A stretch of DNA of 51,107 nt from an uncultured Porphyromonadaceae bacterium (GCA_900550395.1 URSD01000017.1:1-51107); one strand, 5' to 3'; positions 17,389 to 25,565 are shown, counted from the first letter of the stretch. The notes: a model not told the origin generated them from the letters alone. A program made the numbers and translations.

Positions 17389-18747
17389 CTAATCTATAAA
17401 CGTTCCCATCACATTCGATACATTCTCAAAGAACATGACATAATAAACGGGGATATATGTTATACCTTTTTCCGTATATACTTTCTGTTCATTTGACAAT
17501 ACGTAGGCATTTCTGACATTATATTCCTCCGTTGCCAGAAAACGCGTCAATGCACTATGGACGCTGTAATCCTTACCGGATTTAACCTCAAGAGGAATGT
17601 TCGAGAGATTATCCACGTCATCAATCAAAAAGTCAACCTCTCCATTTTTCTTGTTGTCATAGTAATATAGATTATATCCGTGAGCCTTTAACTCCTGAGC
17701 CACGACAGTTTCATACACAGAGCCAAGGTTGATGCTCCTAATGTCGTCCATTATCGCCTTGATGTTGTTGCGGTAGTAAAGCGACGACAGAATACCAACA
17801 TCGTTCAAATAAAGTTTCAGCAGGTTCTTCCCGCTATTCTCTACCAACGGATATGATGGCTTGCTGATTGCCTTGACCTCAAGTGCGACGCCGGCAGAAA
17901 TCAGATAATCAAACTCTTCCATATAGTTCTCCGTCCTTTTCCAGCCTTTGTTTTCAATATCTTTGATAACCACTCGCTTCTTTTTATTTTCAAGAATAGA
18001 CGGCACCATTTCATAGATACGCCGAATCTTCAATCTTCGATTGTGTTCCTCCTCGTACTTGGTGCAATCAACTTCATACAGATCATGCACCTCGTCTTGT
18101 ATCGATCTTATTTCGACGATATTACGGCTTTCAACAAAGGTCTCGACTGCCTTGGGCAGACCTCCGACTACAAGATATTTCTTAAACAAATCCATCATCT
18201 TATTGTGCATGGTCTCAGACAAGCCTTCACGATTCGCAAAGCTCTCCCTCATAGAGTCGACAGCCATTCCGCCAACCCCGTTTGCAAGAAGGAATTCCTC
18301 AAAGTCCATCGGGTACATATGTTCCACTTCAAGACTTCCCATCGGTACTGATTGTGTATTCTTAAGCGTAATACCCAACAATGATCCACTTGCTATGTAA
18401 ATGAATCTATTTTCCTGCATAAGAAATTTCACGAGCGTAAGAAGATGGTCGTAAGCCTGAATCTCATCAATGAAAACAAGAGTATTTTCTCGTTCTTTCA
18501 TCTTATCGCCGGCCACTACACTCAAAGACATGTAAAAATCTTTGGTGGTTCTCGCTTCTGCGAATACACGATCTCCGAGTTTATCTTCCTCCATATTGAT
18601 TTCAATAAAATTGGAGAACATTTTCCGGCCGATATGACGAATTATATACGACTTGCCAATCTGACGCGCGCCGTCAACCATCAGCATCCTATGGGACTTA
18701 GACGATAGATACTGCTCTATTCGCTTTGCAATTTTCCTATATAGCAT
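17389..18747 (-). CDS. AAA-family ATPase with DUF4143 domain
   Basis: The 452-residue protein has a Walker A GARQIGKS (26-33), a Walker B VFIDEIQ (91-97) and a sensor-like IASGS near 119. The C-terminal DUF4143 region has GEVDFLI and PLEVKSGK (about 380-405), which look like the core of a PD-(D/E)XK nuclease fold. Such proteins are abundant, often multi-copy and of unknown function in Bacteroidetes; roles in defence or as selfish elements have been suggested. The gene is AT-rich, unlike its neighbours, stands alone, ends at a strong hairpin and is preceded by a tandem repeat array. Confidence 0.85.
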   Translation of the reverse strand: MLYRKIAKRIEQYLSSKSHRMLMVDGARQIGKSYIIRHIGRKMFSNFIEINMEEDKLGDRVFAEARTTKDFYMSLSVVAGDKMKERENTLVFIDEIQAYDHLLTLVKFLMQENRFIYIASGSLLGITLKNTQSVPMGSLEVEHMYPMDFEEFLLANGVGGMAVDSMRESFANREGLSETMHNKMMDLFKKYLVVGGLPKAVETFVESRNIVEIRSIQDEVHDLYEVDCTKYEEEHNRRLKIRRIYEMVPSILENKKKRVVIKDIENKGWKRTENYMEEFDYLISAGVALEVKAISKPSYPLVENSGKNLLKLYLNDVGILSSLYYRNNIKAIMDDIRSINLGSVYETVVAQELKAHGYNLYYYDNKKNGEVDFLIDDVDNLSNIPLEVKSGKDYSVHSALTRFLATEEYNVRNAYVLSNEQKVYTEKGITYIPVYYVMFFENVSNVMGTFID

Positions 18748-18768
18748 ATAATTAGACTTTTATTGGTG

Positions 18769-18776
18769 CAAATATA
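18769..18776 (-). promoter_or_regulatory. Probable -7 box of the ATPase gene
   Basis: The minus strand reads TATATTTG, matching TAnnTTTG, 21 bp before the ATG. The 33-bp tandem repeats begin just upstream and cover the -33 region, so they are placed like operators. Confidence 0.5.
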
Positions 18777-18789
18777 TGAATTTATATTG

Positions 18790-18872
18790 AAAAAACTGCG
18801 TTTTCCATGAATTTTATGGGTCATTTTACTGCGTTTTCCTATAATTTTAACCCTCAAAAAACTGCGTTTTCC
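18790..18872 (-). repeat. 33-bp tandem repeat (2.5 copies) with GGAAAACGCAGT core
   Basis: On the plus strand the 12-mer ACTGCGTTTTCC occurs at 18795, 18828 and 18861, exactly 33 bp apart. The bases between are partly conserved (ATTTTA and GGGTC or CCCTC). On the gene strand the core is GGAAAACGCAGT, followed by a T-run in two of three copies. The period is three DNA turns, which would place bound proteins on the same face. A frame across the repeats is open by chance of the period and has no other sign of coding. Confidence 0.8.
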
Positions 18873-18964
18873 GTTCTGTGGCGTGCGGCGGAGACAATAA
18901 ATACTCCAAATCGTATTATAAAAACAAGCCCTCTGCAACTATATGAGTTACAGAGGGGCTGCGG

Positions 18965-19046
18965 TGCCCGGAACCGGGATCGAACCGGTACGGATTGCTC
19001 CATCGGTGTTTGAGACCGACGCGTCTACCGATTCCGCCATCCGGGC
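18965..19046 (-). tRNA. tRNA-Leu (anticodon CAA)
   Basis: The minus strand folds as a class II tRNA: acceptor GCCCGGA/TCCGGGC, discriminator A, D-arm with GCGG and GGTAGAC, anticodon stem TCGGT/ACCGA around CTCAAAC (anticodon CAA at 19010-19012), a long variable arm and T-arm CCGGTTCGATCCCGG. The 82-nt length and long variable arm fit leucine. The 3' CCA is not encoded. Confidence 0.95.
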
Positions 19047-19055
19047 TTTGCGGCG

Positions 19056-19087
19056 CAAAGATACGAATTTTTCCGTCCATATGCAAA
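19056..19087 (-). promoter_or_regulatory. Promoter of tRNA-Leu
   Basis: On the minus strand TTTG (19084-19087), a 20-bp spacer and TATCTTTG (19056-19063) match the Bacteroidetes consensus exactly. Transcription would start within a few bases of the tRNA 5' end. Confidence 0.75.
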
Positions 19088-19094
19088 GTTTTCG

Positions 19095-19102
19095 TATATT
19101 TG
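19095..19102 (+). promoter_or_regulatory. Probable -7 box of the epimerase operon
   Basis: TATATTTG fits TAnnTTTG, with a T-rich stretch (19068-19072) near the -33 position. The start would be near 19109, a 50-nt leader. The -33 of the tRNA promoter lies inside this divergent arrangement. Confidence 0.5.
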
Positions 19103-19158
19103 TAGGCCCGCTGGCCGACAAAGTTCAGCCACGGACCATACATTCTACTGACTTCAAT

Positions 19159-20184
19159 ATGAAAAAGACGCTGCTTATAGTGGGAGCCGGTGGCTTCATC
19201 GGCGGTTTCATCGCCTCGGAAGCCCTGCGCCGGGGCTACGAGACATGGGCCGGAGTGCGCCCGAGCACATCGCGCCGGTGGCTCGGCCTGGAAGGGCTGC
19301 ATATCGTCGACTTCGACTACGACGACCCGGACGCCATAGCCGCGACGCTGCGCCGCGAGGCGCCGTCGCCGCAGGGATGGGACTTCATAATCTGGAATCT
19401 GGGAGCCACCAAGTGCGCCAACTTCCGCGACTTCAACCGCATCAACTATGAGTATGTGCGCGATTTCACGGAGGTACTTCACGAAGTGGGCATGCTGCCG
19501 GAGCGGTTCCTCTACATGAGCTCGCTCAGCGCCCTCGGCCCCGGCGACGAGAAGACCTACGCGCCGCTGACGTCGGCCACCGTCCCGAATCCCAACACAC
19601 GCTACGGCCTCTCCAAAATCAAGGCCGAAACGTGCCTCGAGCTGCAGCCCGACCTGCGCTGGACCATCTTCCGCCCGACGGGCGTCTACGGCCCGCACGA
19701 GAAGGACTACCTCATGATGATAAAGAGCATCGACGCCGGATGGGATTTCGGCGTGGGCTACCGCCGCCAGATGCTGACTTTCATCTACGTTGCCGACCTT
19801 GTGGACGCCATGTTCCTGGCTCTCAACACGCCGGCGACGCTCCACCGCAAGTATATCCTCAGCGAGGACCGGGCGTACTCGCAGGCCGACTTCCGCCGCC
19901 TGACGGCACGCCTGCTGGGGCGCCGCTTCGTCATCCCCGTACGCCTGCCGCTGTGGGCGGCCTACGTAGCGTCAGTCGTGGCCGAGAAGGTAGCCGCACT
20001 TCAGGGCAAGGCTTCGACGCTGAACCGCGACAAGTACCGCATCATGCGTCAGCGCAACTGGAACTGCGACATCTCCGACGCCCGGCGCGACTTCGGCTTC
20101 ACGCCGCACTGGAGCCTGGAACGCGGGCTTCAGGCCACGGTGGAGGCCTACCGCGAGACAAAAAACAAAAAAGACAAGAAATGA
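19159..20184 (+). CDS. NAD(P)-dependent epimerase/dehydratase family protein
   Basis: A 341-residue short-chain dehydrogenase of the extended type, probably acting on a nucleotide sugar or similar substrate. It starts with the Rossmann dinucleotide motif GAGGFIG (about 9-15) and has the catalytic YGLSK (Tyr and Lys of YxxxK) near residue 150, preceded by the serine-rich MSSLSALG. The ATG chosen is the one directly before KKTLLIVGAGG; upstream codons run through the tRNA gene. Its stop overlaps the next start (ATGA). The substrate is not known. Confidence 0.85.
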   Translation: MKKTLLIVGAGGFIGGFIASEALRRGYETWAGVRPSTSRRWLGLEGLHIVDFDYDDPDAIAATLRREAPSPQGWDFIIWNLGATKCANFRDFNRINYEYVRDFTEVLHEVGMLPERFLYMSSLSALGPGDEKTYAPLTSATVPNPNTRYGLSKIKAETCLELQPDLRWTIFRPTGVYGPHEKDYLMMIKSIDAGWDFGVGYRRQMLTFIYVADLVDAMFLALNTPATLHRKYILSEDRAYSQADFRRLTARLLGRRFVIPVRLPLWAAYVASVVAEKVAALQGKASTLNRDKYRIMRQRNWNCDISDARRDFGFTPHWSLERGLQATVEAYRETKNKKDKK

Positions 20185-20423
20185 GGCGCGGCATCTCCAA
20201 TCCCTGGCTCAAGGCTGCCGTCGTCGTCACGCTGCTGCCGCTGGCCGCATGGCCCACGCTCATAGGCCGCGCCGCGGAGCCGTCGTGGATGCTGTGGGCC
20301 TATCCCGCAGTCATCGCCTTCTATGCCTATGCGGCGCTCGCATGTGCCCGCGAGCGCATCGCGCTGGCGTGGGTGCTCGCGACCATGAGCCTCCTCACCT
20401 CAATCGCAATATGGATGCTATGA
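20181..20423 (+). CDS. Small membrane protein, unknown function
   Basis: An 80-residue protein starting in an ATGA overlap with the epimerase stop and ending in another ATGA overlap with dgt. Three hydrophobic stretches (about 12-28, 37-54 and 62-79) suggest an integral inner-membrane protein. The double overlap and matching base composition support it as a real, translationally coupled gene. No family is recognised. Confidence 0.65.
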   Translation: MRRGISNPWLKAAVVVTLLPLAAWPTLIGRAAEPSWMLWAYPAVIAFYAYAALACARERIALAWVLATMSLLTSIAIWML

Positions 20424-21757
20424 TGAACTGGGACTCCCTGATATGCGACAAGCGCTTCGGGCTGGAGCACTACCACGACCCGAAGAAAAGCGCCCTGCGC
20501 AGCGACTTCCGGCGCGACTACGACCGCCTCGTGTTCTCCTCGCCCTTCCGCCGCCTACAGAACAAGACGCAGGTGTTCCCCCTGCCGGGCAGTATCTTCG
20601 TGCACAACCGCCTCACCCACTCTATGGAGGTAGCATGCGTGGGCAAAAGCCTGGCCGACCGCGTGGCCGACGCGCTGCGCGAGCGCTATGCCGGGGAGAC
20701 ATGGGTACATAAGCTCGGCGCCCTTGGAGACATCACGGCCGCCGCATGTCTGGCCCACGACCTCGGCAATCCGCCCTTCGGTCACAGCGGCGAGCGCGCC
20801 ATCGCCACCTTCTTCAGCGAAGGCGAGGGCGTCCATCTGCGCGAACGCCTGAGCGACGCCGAGTGGTGCGACCTCACGACCTTCGAGGGCAACGCCAACG
20901 CCTTCCGCGTGCTCACCCACCAGTTCAAGGGACGCCGCGCCGGCGGCTTCGCCATGACCTACTCCACCCTGGCGGCCATCGTCAAGTATCCCTTCGAGTC
21001 GTCGCTTGCGACCCGCGGCAAATTCGGATTCTTCACCAGCGAGCGCGACGACTTCGTGCGCGTGGCCGAGACCCTCGGCATGAAACGACACCCGACGCCC
21101 GACGGCACCATACACTACGCCCGCCATCCGCTGGTATTTCTCGTCGAGGCTGCCGACGACATCTGCTACGAAGTGATGGATATAGAGGACGCCCACAAGC
21201 TCAAAATACTCGGCACCGACGAGGTGATAGACGCCTTCATGGCGTTCTTCGACAGCGAGAGGCAGGCCCACATGACAGGCATCATGGATACCGTCGACGA
21301 CCCCAACGAAAAGATAGCCTACCTGCGCTCATGCGTCATCGGCGCTCTTGTGGAGCAGTGCGCAGAAGCCTTCCTGCGCCGCGAGGACGACATCCTGCGC
21401 GGCGACTTCCGGACGCCGCTTCTCGGCGACATCCGCCCTCTGGAGCGCGAGGGCTACAAGCGCTGCACCCGCCTCTCCAGTCGCCGTATCTACTGCGCCG
21501 GCTCCGTAGTGGACGTGGAGCTGGCCGGTAACCGCATCATCTCCTACCTGATGGAGAAACTTATCCGCGCCGTGACGCATCCCGAGCTCAACTACTCCCG
21601 CCTGTTGCTTGCCAAATTTCCGCAGCAGTACGACGTGCAGGCCCCTACCCTCTTCGGCAAAATCCAGGCCGTGCTCGACCACATCTCCGCCATGACCGAC
21701 GTCTACGCCCTCAACCTCTACCGCACCCTCGAGGGCACCAGCCTCCCGGCGGTATAG
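20420..21757 (+). CDS. dgt: Deoxyguanosinetriphosphate triphosphohydrolase (dGTPase)
   Basis: It cleaves dGTP to deoxyguanosine and triphosphate and helps control dNTP pools. The 445-residue protein has the HD-domain metal ligands HNRLTHSMEV (about 54-63) and CLAHDLGNPPFGHSGE (about 107-122), plus the family N-terminus YDRLVFSSPFRRLQNKTQV. The start overlaps the preceding stop as ATGATGA; an alternative ATG lies 9 bp earlier. It is the last gene of the epimerase operon, with no clear terminator. Confidence 0.93.
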   Translation: MMNWDSLICDKRFGLEHYHDPKKSALRSDFRRDYDRLVFSSPFRRLQNKTQVFPLPGSIFVHNRLTHSMEVACVGKSLADRVADALRERYAGETWVHKLGALGDITAAACLAHDLGNPPFGHSGERAIATFFSEGEGVHLRERLSDAEWCDLTTFEGNANAFRVLTHQFKGRRAGGFAMTYSTLAAIVKYPFESSLATRGKFGFFTSERDDFVRVAETLGMKRHPTPDGTIHYARHPLVFLVEAADDICYEVMDIEDAHKLKILGTDEVIDAFMAFFDSERQAHMTGIMDTVDDPNEKIAYLRSCVIGALVEQCAEAFLRREDDILRGDFRTPLLGDIRPLEREGYKRCTRLSSRRIYCAGSVVDVELAGNRIISYLMEKLIRAVTHPELNYSRLLLAKFPQQYDVQAPTLFGKIQAVLDHISAMTDVYALNLYRTLEGTSLPAV

Positions 21758-21765
21758 GGATAAGT

Positions 21766-21917
21766 TGAGTTACCATTGGCTGTTGGAGTCCTGCATGCTT
21801 ACACTCCTCGAATATCATTGACAGACCACGGCCCCAATGCTCAATTACGCCGCTGTAATACATGACGCGTGCAATTATCTCGTTAGGCGCCTCTGATGTA
21901 TGAGAATCACATTTTGC
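21766..21917 (-). pseudogene. Remnant of a RecG-like/AlbA_2-type ATP-binding regulator
   Basis: One minus-strand frame reads SEAPNEIIARVMYYSGVIEH, then WGRGLSMIFEECKHAGLQQP. This is the pattern at the C-terminal part of Schlafen/AlbA_2-domain putative regulators (IEKWGRGIxRIIEECKxAGL). A stop lies directly upstream of the segment and no start is present, so only a fragment remains. The rest of 21758-21980 shows nothing recognisable. Confidence 0.5.
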
Positions 21918-21980
21918 TTATGGCATTGGAGATTTTGATGCAAAAATAATTATTACGGCTGACCCGGGCAAATGTGGATT

Positions 21981-22124
21981 TCCCGGACCAAGGTCCATAA
22001 GCACGCGCTGTCGCTTCCTGCCGGAGCTCGGCGCGTGAGGATGGTGGTGTGCTGACCCATGGCTCGTCGGCTTCGCCTCCTTACGCATGGGCTGAAAACT
22101 GCCCGCCGCGCTCCGCGGGCTCCC
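21981..22124 (+). repeat. Dispersed repeat A, copy 1
   Basis: About 144 bp that recur in inverse orientation at 50575-50719 with only scattered differences. The unit contains internal palindromes: GGACCAAGGTCC, CCCATG...CATGGG and GCCCGCCGCGCTCCGCGGGC. A frame through both copies reads MARRLRLLTHGLKTARRAPR, but the two copies continue into unrelated sequence, so coding is doubtful. Confidence 0.75.
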
Positions 22125-22188
22125 GTAAATTGTCTACTGTTAGCTATTAAAACGACTCGCCGAATAGTTACATATTTTTATTTATTGT

Positions 22189-22561
22189 TGTCCGGTAAAA
22201 CGAGGACAACCCGCGCTCGTCGCGGGTTGAATCCGGTTAGCCGCGAGTTAAGGAACGACCACAGGGAGCGACATACTCGCGGAAGAATCGTCACAAAAGT
22301 ATCAACCCGCCGGATGGCGGGTTGCACGACACCCGGGTTAATTGTCATATTTTCAGAATATTTAGCGGCCGTCAGAGGCCGTGCAACCCGCCATCCGGCG
22401 GGTTGATACCCTTTACTGAACCTACCGCGGATACGGCGCTGTGCGCCTTAATCCGCGGCTAACCGGATTTTACCCGCCATCCGGCGGGTAATCACCGATG
22501 AATATGGCTTATATGGAAGTTAGTATCTGGTATATTGTATCTTATAGCGTTTTACCGGACA
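22189..22561. mobile_element. MITE-like element with terminal inverted repeats
   Basis: The ends are perfect 14-bp inverted repeats, TGTCCGGTAAAACG (22189-22202) and its complement (22548-22561), with TTATT flanks on both sides. Inside are two more inverted pairs: ATCCGGTTAGCCGCG (22231-22245 with 22454-22468) and a perfect 30-bp pair (22299-22328 with 22380-22409). The 373-bp element has no credible gene, so it looks like a non-autonomous element or a complex palindromic repeat. Part of its left arm recurs near 50.4 kb. Confidence 0.6.
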
Positions 22562-22616
22562 GTAATAATTTTTATTCAAACACCCAAAGCACCCTAATTA
22601 ACATTATTTAACTTTA

Positions 22617-22651
22617 GGGGGGGGTGGTTTGCATGATATTTAGTATCTTTG
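22617..22651 (+). promoter_or_regulatory. Promoter with G8 tract upstream of the lipoprotein gene
   Basis: TATCTTTG (22644-22651) is a good -7 box, followed by a leader of about 45 nt. A run of eight G (22617-22624) lies where the -33 element is expected; TTTG at 22628-22631 is too close (12 bp). Such a homopolymer can vary in length during replication. Confidence 0.45.
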
Positions 22652-22703
22652 CAACCGATTTAAATATATATTAACAAACAGTAACACTTTAAACCAATCA
22701 CGT

Positions 22704-23105
22704 ATGAAACTTAAGAAAGAGCTGCTGCTCAAGTTCATGATGATGCTCTTTGTTGCCGTTCTCGCAGGCGGTGCAATGACATCTTGCAGCAACGATGACG
22801 AACCCTCCAAAAGCGACCTCGTAGGCAAATGGATGTATGAAGACTTTGACGAGGACTCTATCTGGCTTCAGTTCAAATCTGACGGCACATGCATTTTAGG
22901 CGACGGTTACGGCTACTCCGACACCGAATCGTTCACATGGAAACTGAAAGGCAAGAAGCTCACCGTCAAATCAGAAGAAGGTGTTGGGGAAATCGAAATC
23001 ACAAACCTCACTGAGCACACACTCTCCTATCGCACCTACGATGAAGAGTTTGATGAGTGGGATGAAATGAATTTCATTAAAGTTGAGAAATTCCCTTGGG
23101 AATAA
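22704..23105 (+). CDS. Small lipoprotein, lipocalin-like
   Basis: A 133-residue lipoprotein: Lys-rich start, hydrophobic core, lipobox ending at Cys28 (AMTSC), then SNDDE, an acidic stretch like the Bacteroidetes surface-export signal. The mature part reads LVGKWMYEDFD...FKSDGTC...FTWKLKGKKLTV, the pattern of small lipocalin-like beta proteins in this phylum. Function is unknown. The base composition is less GC-rich than the backbone. A beta-barrel gene follows after 34 bp, so both may be co-expressed. Confidence 0.8.
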   Translation: MKLKKELLLKFMMMLFVAVLAGGAMTSCSNDDEPSKSDLVGKWMYEDFDEDSIWLQFKSDGTCILGDGYGYSDTESFTWKLKGKKLTVKSEEGVGEIEITNLTEHTLSYRTYDEEFDEWDEMNFIKVEKFPWE

Positions 23106-23139
23106 TCGGTAACATACACAACACACAGACTCAAAACAA

Positions 23140-23955
23140 ATGAAAGCAATCAAAAGTATTCTTGCTATTACCTTATGCACAGTCATGCCACTGGCTGCAA
23201 CCGCACAGAAAGTGTTCGATAAAGGCGACCGCAAAGCAGACCTCACCGTCGGTGTCGGCATCGTGGCCTATCCCGACAACTCGAAGGTGACATTTGACCA
23301 GCATCTCGGCATGGAATGGGGCATCGCCAACTTCGGCGACCGCTTCACCCTCGGCCTCGGATTCAACGTCAACAACACCTACGGCGGAACTATTGATACA
23401 GAGGTAGCCGGCAAGTACAATTACACATATACACGTTCTTCGTACGGCAAAATCTACCATCCTTCAACAAAGAAATGGGAAACATTCAACGACACAAAAG
23501 AAATCAGGCGTGAGGGCGTTGGCACAGCCGAAGCCGACGTATCACGTGAGGACATCAACGCTCAGATTACCGTAGCATTGCATTTCTCTCCCATGAAACG
23601 CCTCGACACATATGCCAAAATCGGTGCGGGCGTAGGTTATATGCATTGGATGGTATCAAATCTGCACAATGAGGAAGGATTCAAATCAGCCAATGTGAAC
23701 GAGCACAATAAAAACAGCGCGTACGAAACCACCGACCGTTATCAATATAACGACCTGGACCATGCAGAATGGGACGATTTCGACTCAAAAATCGTTCCCG
23801 CCATCAGCGTTTACGTCGGCGCCACATACATGATCACCGACCGTTGGGGCGTCGATGCTCAGGCCGGTCTCATCAGCGCCAACCTTAAGGGTTCCAAAAA
23901 GGGCTATCCCAACTCATACAGCGTCTTTGCCGTAGGCGCGTCCTACCGCTTCTGA
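23140..23955 (+). CDS. Outer-membrane beta-barrel protein
   Basis: A 271-residue exported protein with signal peptide (1-22, cleavage after TAQ) and alternating strands (LTVGVGIVAY, FTLGLGFNVN, IGAGVGYMHW, ISVYVGATYM, YSVFAVGASYRF). It ends in Phe preceded by Tyr-Arg, the C-terminal signature recognised by the BAM complex. It resembles OmpW/porin-family small barrels, but no substrate can be named. It forms a pair with the lipoprotein upstream and ends at a bidirectional terminator. Confidence 0.8.
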   Translation: MKAIKSILAITLCTVMPLAATAQKVFDKGDRKADLTVGVGIVAYPDNSKVTFDQHLGMEWGIANFGDRFTLGLGFNVNNTYGGTIDTEVAGKYNYTYTRSSYGKIYHPSTKKWETFNDTKEIRREGVGTAEADVSREDINAQITVALHFSPMKRLDTYAKIGAGVGYMHWMVSNLHNEEGFKSANVNEHNKNSAYETTDRYQYNDLDHAEWDDFDSKIVPAISVYVGATYMITDRWGVDAQAGLISANLKGSKKGYPNSYSVFAVGASYRF

Positions 23956-23977
23956 TGTAGCGACGGACCACTACAAT

Positions 23978-24015
23978 AAATCAGGCCGGCAGCGCTCATA
24001 CTGCCGGCCTGATTT
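23978..24015. terminator. Bidirectional intrinsic terminator
   Basis: AAATCAGGCCGGCAG (23978-23992) and CTGCCGGCCTGATTT (24001-24015) form a perfect 15-bp stem with an 8-nt loop, with A/T ends on both sides. It lies between the convergent beta-barrel and alkaline phosphatase genes and can serve both. Confidence 0.85.
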
Positions 24016-24033
24016 ATATGTCTGCGAGATTAC

Positions 24034-25440
24034 TTACTTGCCTGCGAGGCGGAGCATGGTGGGAGCTATCTCGTTATTGTTGTTGAGGCTCTTGAAGTTG
24101 CAGGCGCCTACGCCGATGGCGCAGAGGGGTACGGGATTGCCGGTGTGGCTCGTGGTGGTGAAGCCGATGCCGGCGGCTTCGTTCACAAGACCGAATACAG
24201 CCACGGAGAAGGCGTCGAAGTTGGCGTAAAGCGTCTTCTGGTCCTCACTGTTGCGCAGCTCGAAAGTGGCCGTAAACTTATCCTTCAGCATCTGTTCCTG
24301 TTCGGGGGTGACGTGAATATGGGTGAATAGTCCGAAGTCCTCCTCAAGTATCTGACGCATGTCGTCCCAGGTATACACGCGACGGTCGCGGAGCATGGCC
24401 TGGCAGCGACGGCTGAAAGCTTCCTTGCTCTTGCGCTGATGGTTGAAAAGCTGAAGCTCCGACTTGTAGCCGATGGTGCGGTTGCCGAGAGCCATGCCGC
24501 CGGTGTCGTGATCGGCGGTGACTACGATGAGGGTTTCGTCAGGGTGCTTGAGATAGAAGTCGTAGGCCACCTGGAGCGCCTGGTTGAAGTTGATGATCTC
24601 CTTGATGGCGGCACCGCCGTCGTTGGCATGCAGCGCGTGGTCTATATTGCCGCCCTCCACCATCATGAAGAAATTCTCGGGCGAGTTTTTCTCCAGGTGG
24701 TCGAGGCAGGTCTGCGCCAGCAGCGGCAGTGTGAGAGCATTGTCGATGGAGTCAACGGTGTAGCCGATGTCCCACACATTGTCCTCATTGGCGTCGAAAA
24801 GTATGGCCCTGCGGCTGCTGATGGCGGCTGCGCCCTCAGGTCCGCGTACTATCTGCACGCCGTTCTGCTCCAGGAGCGAGAGTATCTCGTCTTTCTTGTC
24901 GCCCCGCATGCCGCGGAAGCCGGGACCGCCCAGGAATTCGTAGCCGCAGCGCGCATACTCGCAATCTATCTCATAGTTCATGCCGCGGTTGGGCACATGG
25001 GCGTAGAATGCGCCCGGGGTGGCGTCGTCGACCGACACACTCGACGTCAGGCCGACGCCCCAGCCTGCATTGTGCAGCACCGTGGCTACGGAATAGACGG
25101 CCGTGGTGTCGGGACCCATGCCGAGCATACCGTTGCGGGTCTTGGTGCCGGTGGAGAGGGCAGTGCCGGCGGCCGCAGAGTCGGTGGTGGTGGACGATGC
25201 CGACCATGTCTGGCACCAGGACACGACAGGGAAGCGGAGCATCAGCAGGGGTTGCTCGTTGCCGAGAACCACACGGTTGTAGGTCTGCGCGGCCATAACA
25301 GGGCCCATGCCCATGCCGTCGCCGATATAATAGAAAATGTACTTTGGAGATTTTGCGGGAGCGTCCGTATGGCACTGAGCCTGAACAGCTCCGGCTGTCA
25401 GGATGGCAACAGCCAGCAACAGGTGTCGGAATATTTTCAT
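24034..25440 (-). CDS. phoA: Alkaline phosphatase
   Basis: A periplasmic metal-dependent phosphomonoesterase. The 468-residue protein has a signal peptide (cleavage near VQAQ); the start is the ATG before KIFRHLLLAVAIL because ten earlier codons lack signal character. Family motifs: YIGDGMG (metal Asp), TTTDSAAAGTAL with the nucleophilic Ser in DSA, VEGGNIDHALH, TADHDTGG and SHTGNPVPL. The order matches PhoA-type enzymes. A TACCTTTG box at 25468-25475 could be its -7 element. The gene symbol is by family and not proven orthology. Confidence 0.92.
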   Translation of the reverse strand: MKIFRHLLLAVAILTAGAVQAQCHTDAPAKSPKYIFYYIGDGMGMGPVMAAQTYNRVVLGNEQPLLMLRFPVVSWCQTWSASSTTTDSAAAGTALSTGTKTRNGMLGMGPDTTAVYSVATVLHNAGWGVGLTSSVSVDDATPGAFYAHVPNRGMNYEIDCEYARCGYEFLGGPGFRGMRGDKKDEILSLLEQNGVQIVRGPEGAAAISSRRAILFDANEDNVWDIGYTVDSIDNALTLPLLAQTCLDHLEKNSPENFFMMVEGGNIDHALHANDGGAAIKEIINFNQALQVAYDFYLKHPDETLIVVTADHDTGGMALGNRTIGYKSELQLFNHQRKSKEAFSRRCQAMLRDRRVYTWDDMRQILEEDFGLFTHIHVTPEQEQMLKDKFTATFELRNSEDQKTLYANFDAFSVAVFGLVNEAAGIGFTTTSHTGNPVPLCAIGVGACNFKSLNNNNEIAPTMLRLAGK

Positions 25441-25511
25441 TGGCGTGGAAATTAGGTTATGATGTGGCAAAGGTAATGAAAAAAAGTTTCCTTAAAATGT
25501 GAAAAAAGCAA

Positions 25512-25548
25512 AAAAAGGCAGTTCCGTCACTGGCGGAACTGCCTTTTT
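25512..25548 (-). terminator. Intrinsic terminator after the FKBP genes
   Basis: AAAAAGGCAGTTCCG (25512-25526) pairs with CGGAACTGCCTTTTT (25534-25548), loop 7 nt. On the minus strand the stem ends in a T-run. It lies 17 bp after the stop of the last FKBP gene. Confidence 0.85.
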
Positions 25549-25565
25549 ATCAGTAGAAGCGTCTC

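Noticed and set aside
18790..18872. CRISPR-like look of three evenly spaced repeats
   Set aside because: The conserved part is only 12 bp, the intervening bases are partly conserved and not unique spacers, and no cas gene is near.
18717..18938. Small minus-strand frame reading GKRSF-type 11-residue repeats
   Set aside because: The repeat comes from the 33-bp DNA period, which keeps the frame open. It overlaps the ATPase start in another frame and has no other coding sign.
22059..22406. Frame beginning MARRLRLLTHGLKTARRAPR, also seen inverted near 50.6 kb
   Set aside because: The shared part stops at the repeat A border and the two copies continue into unrelated sequence, so the frame follows the repeat and not a gene.
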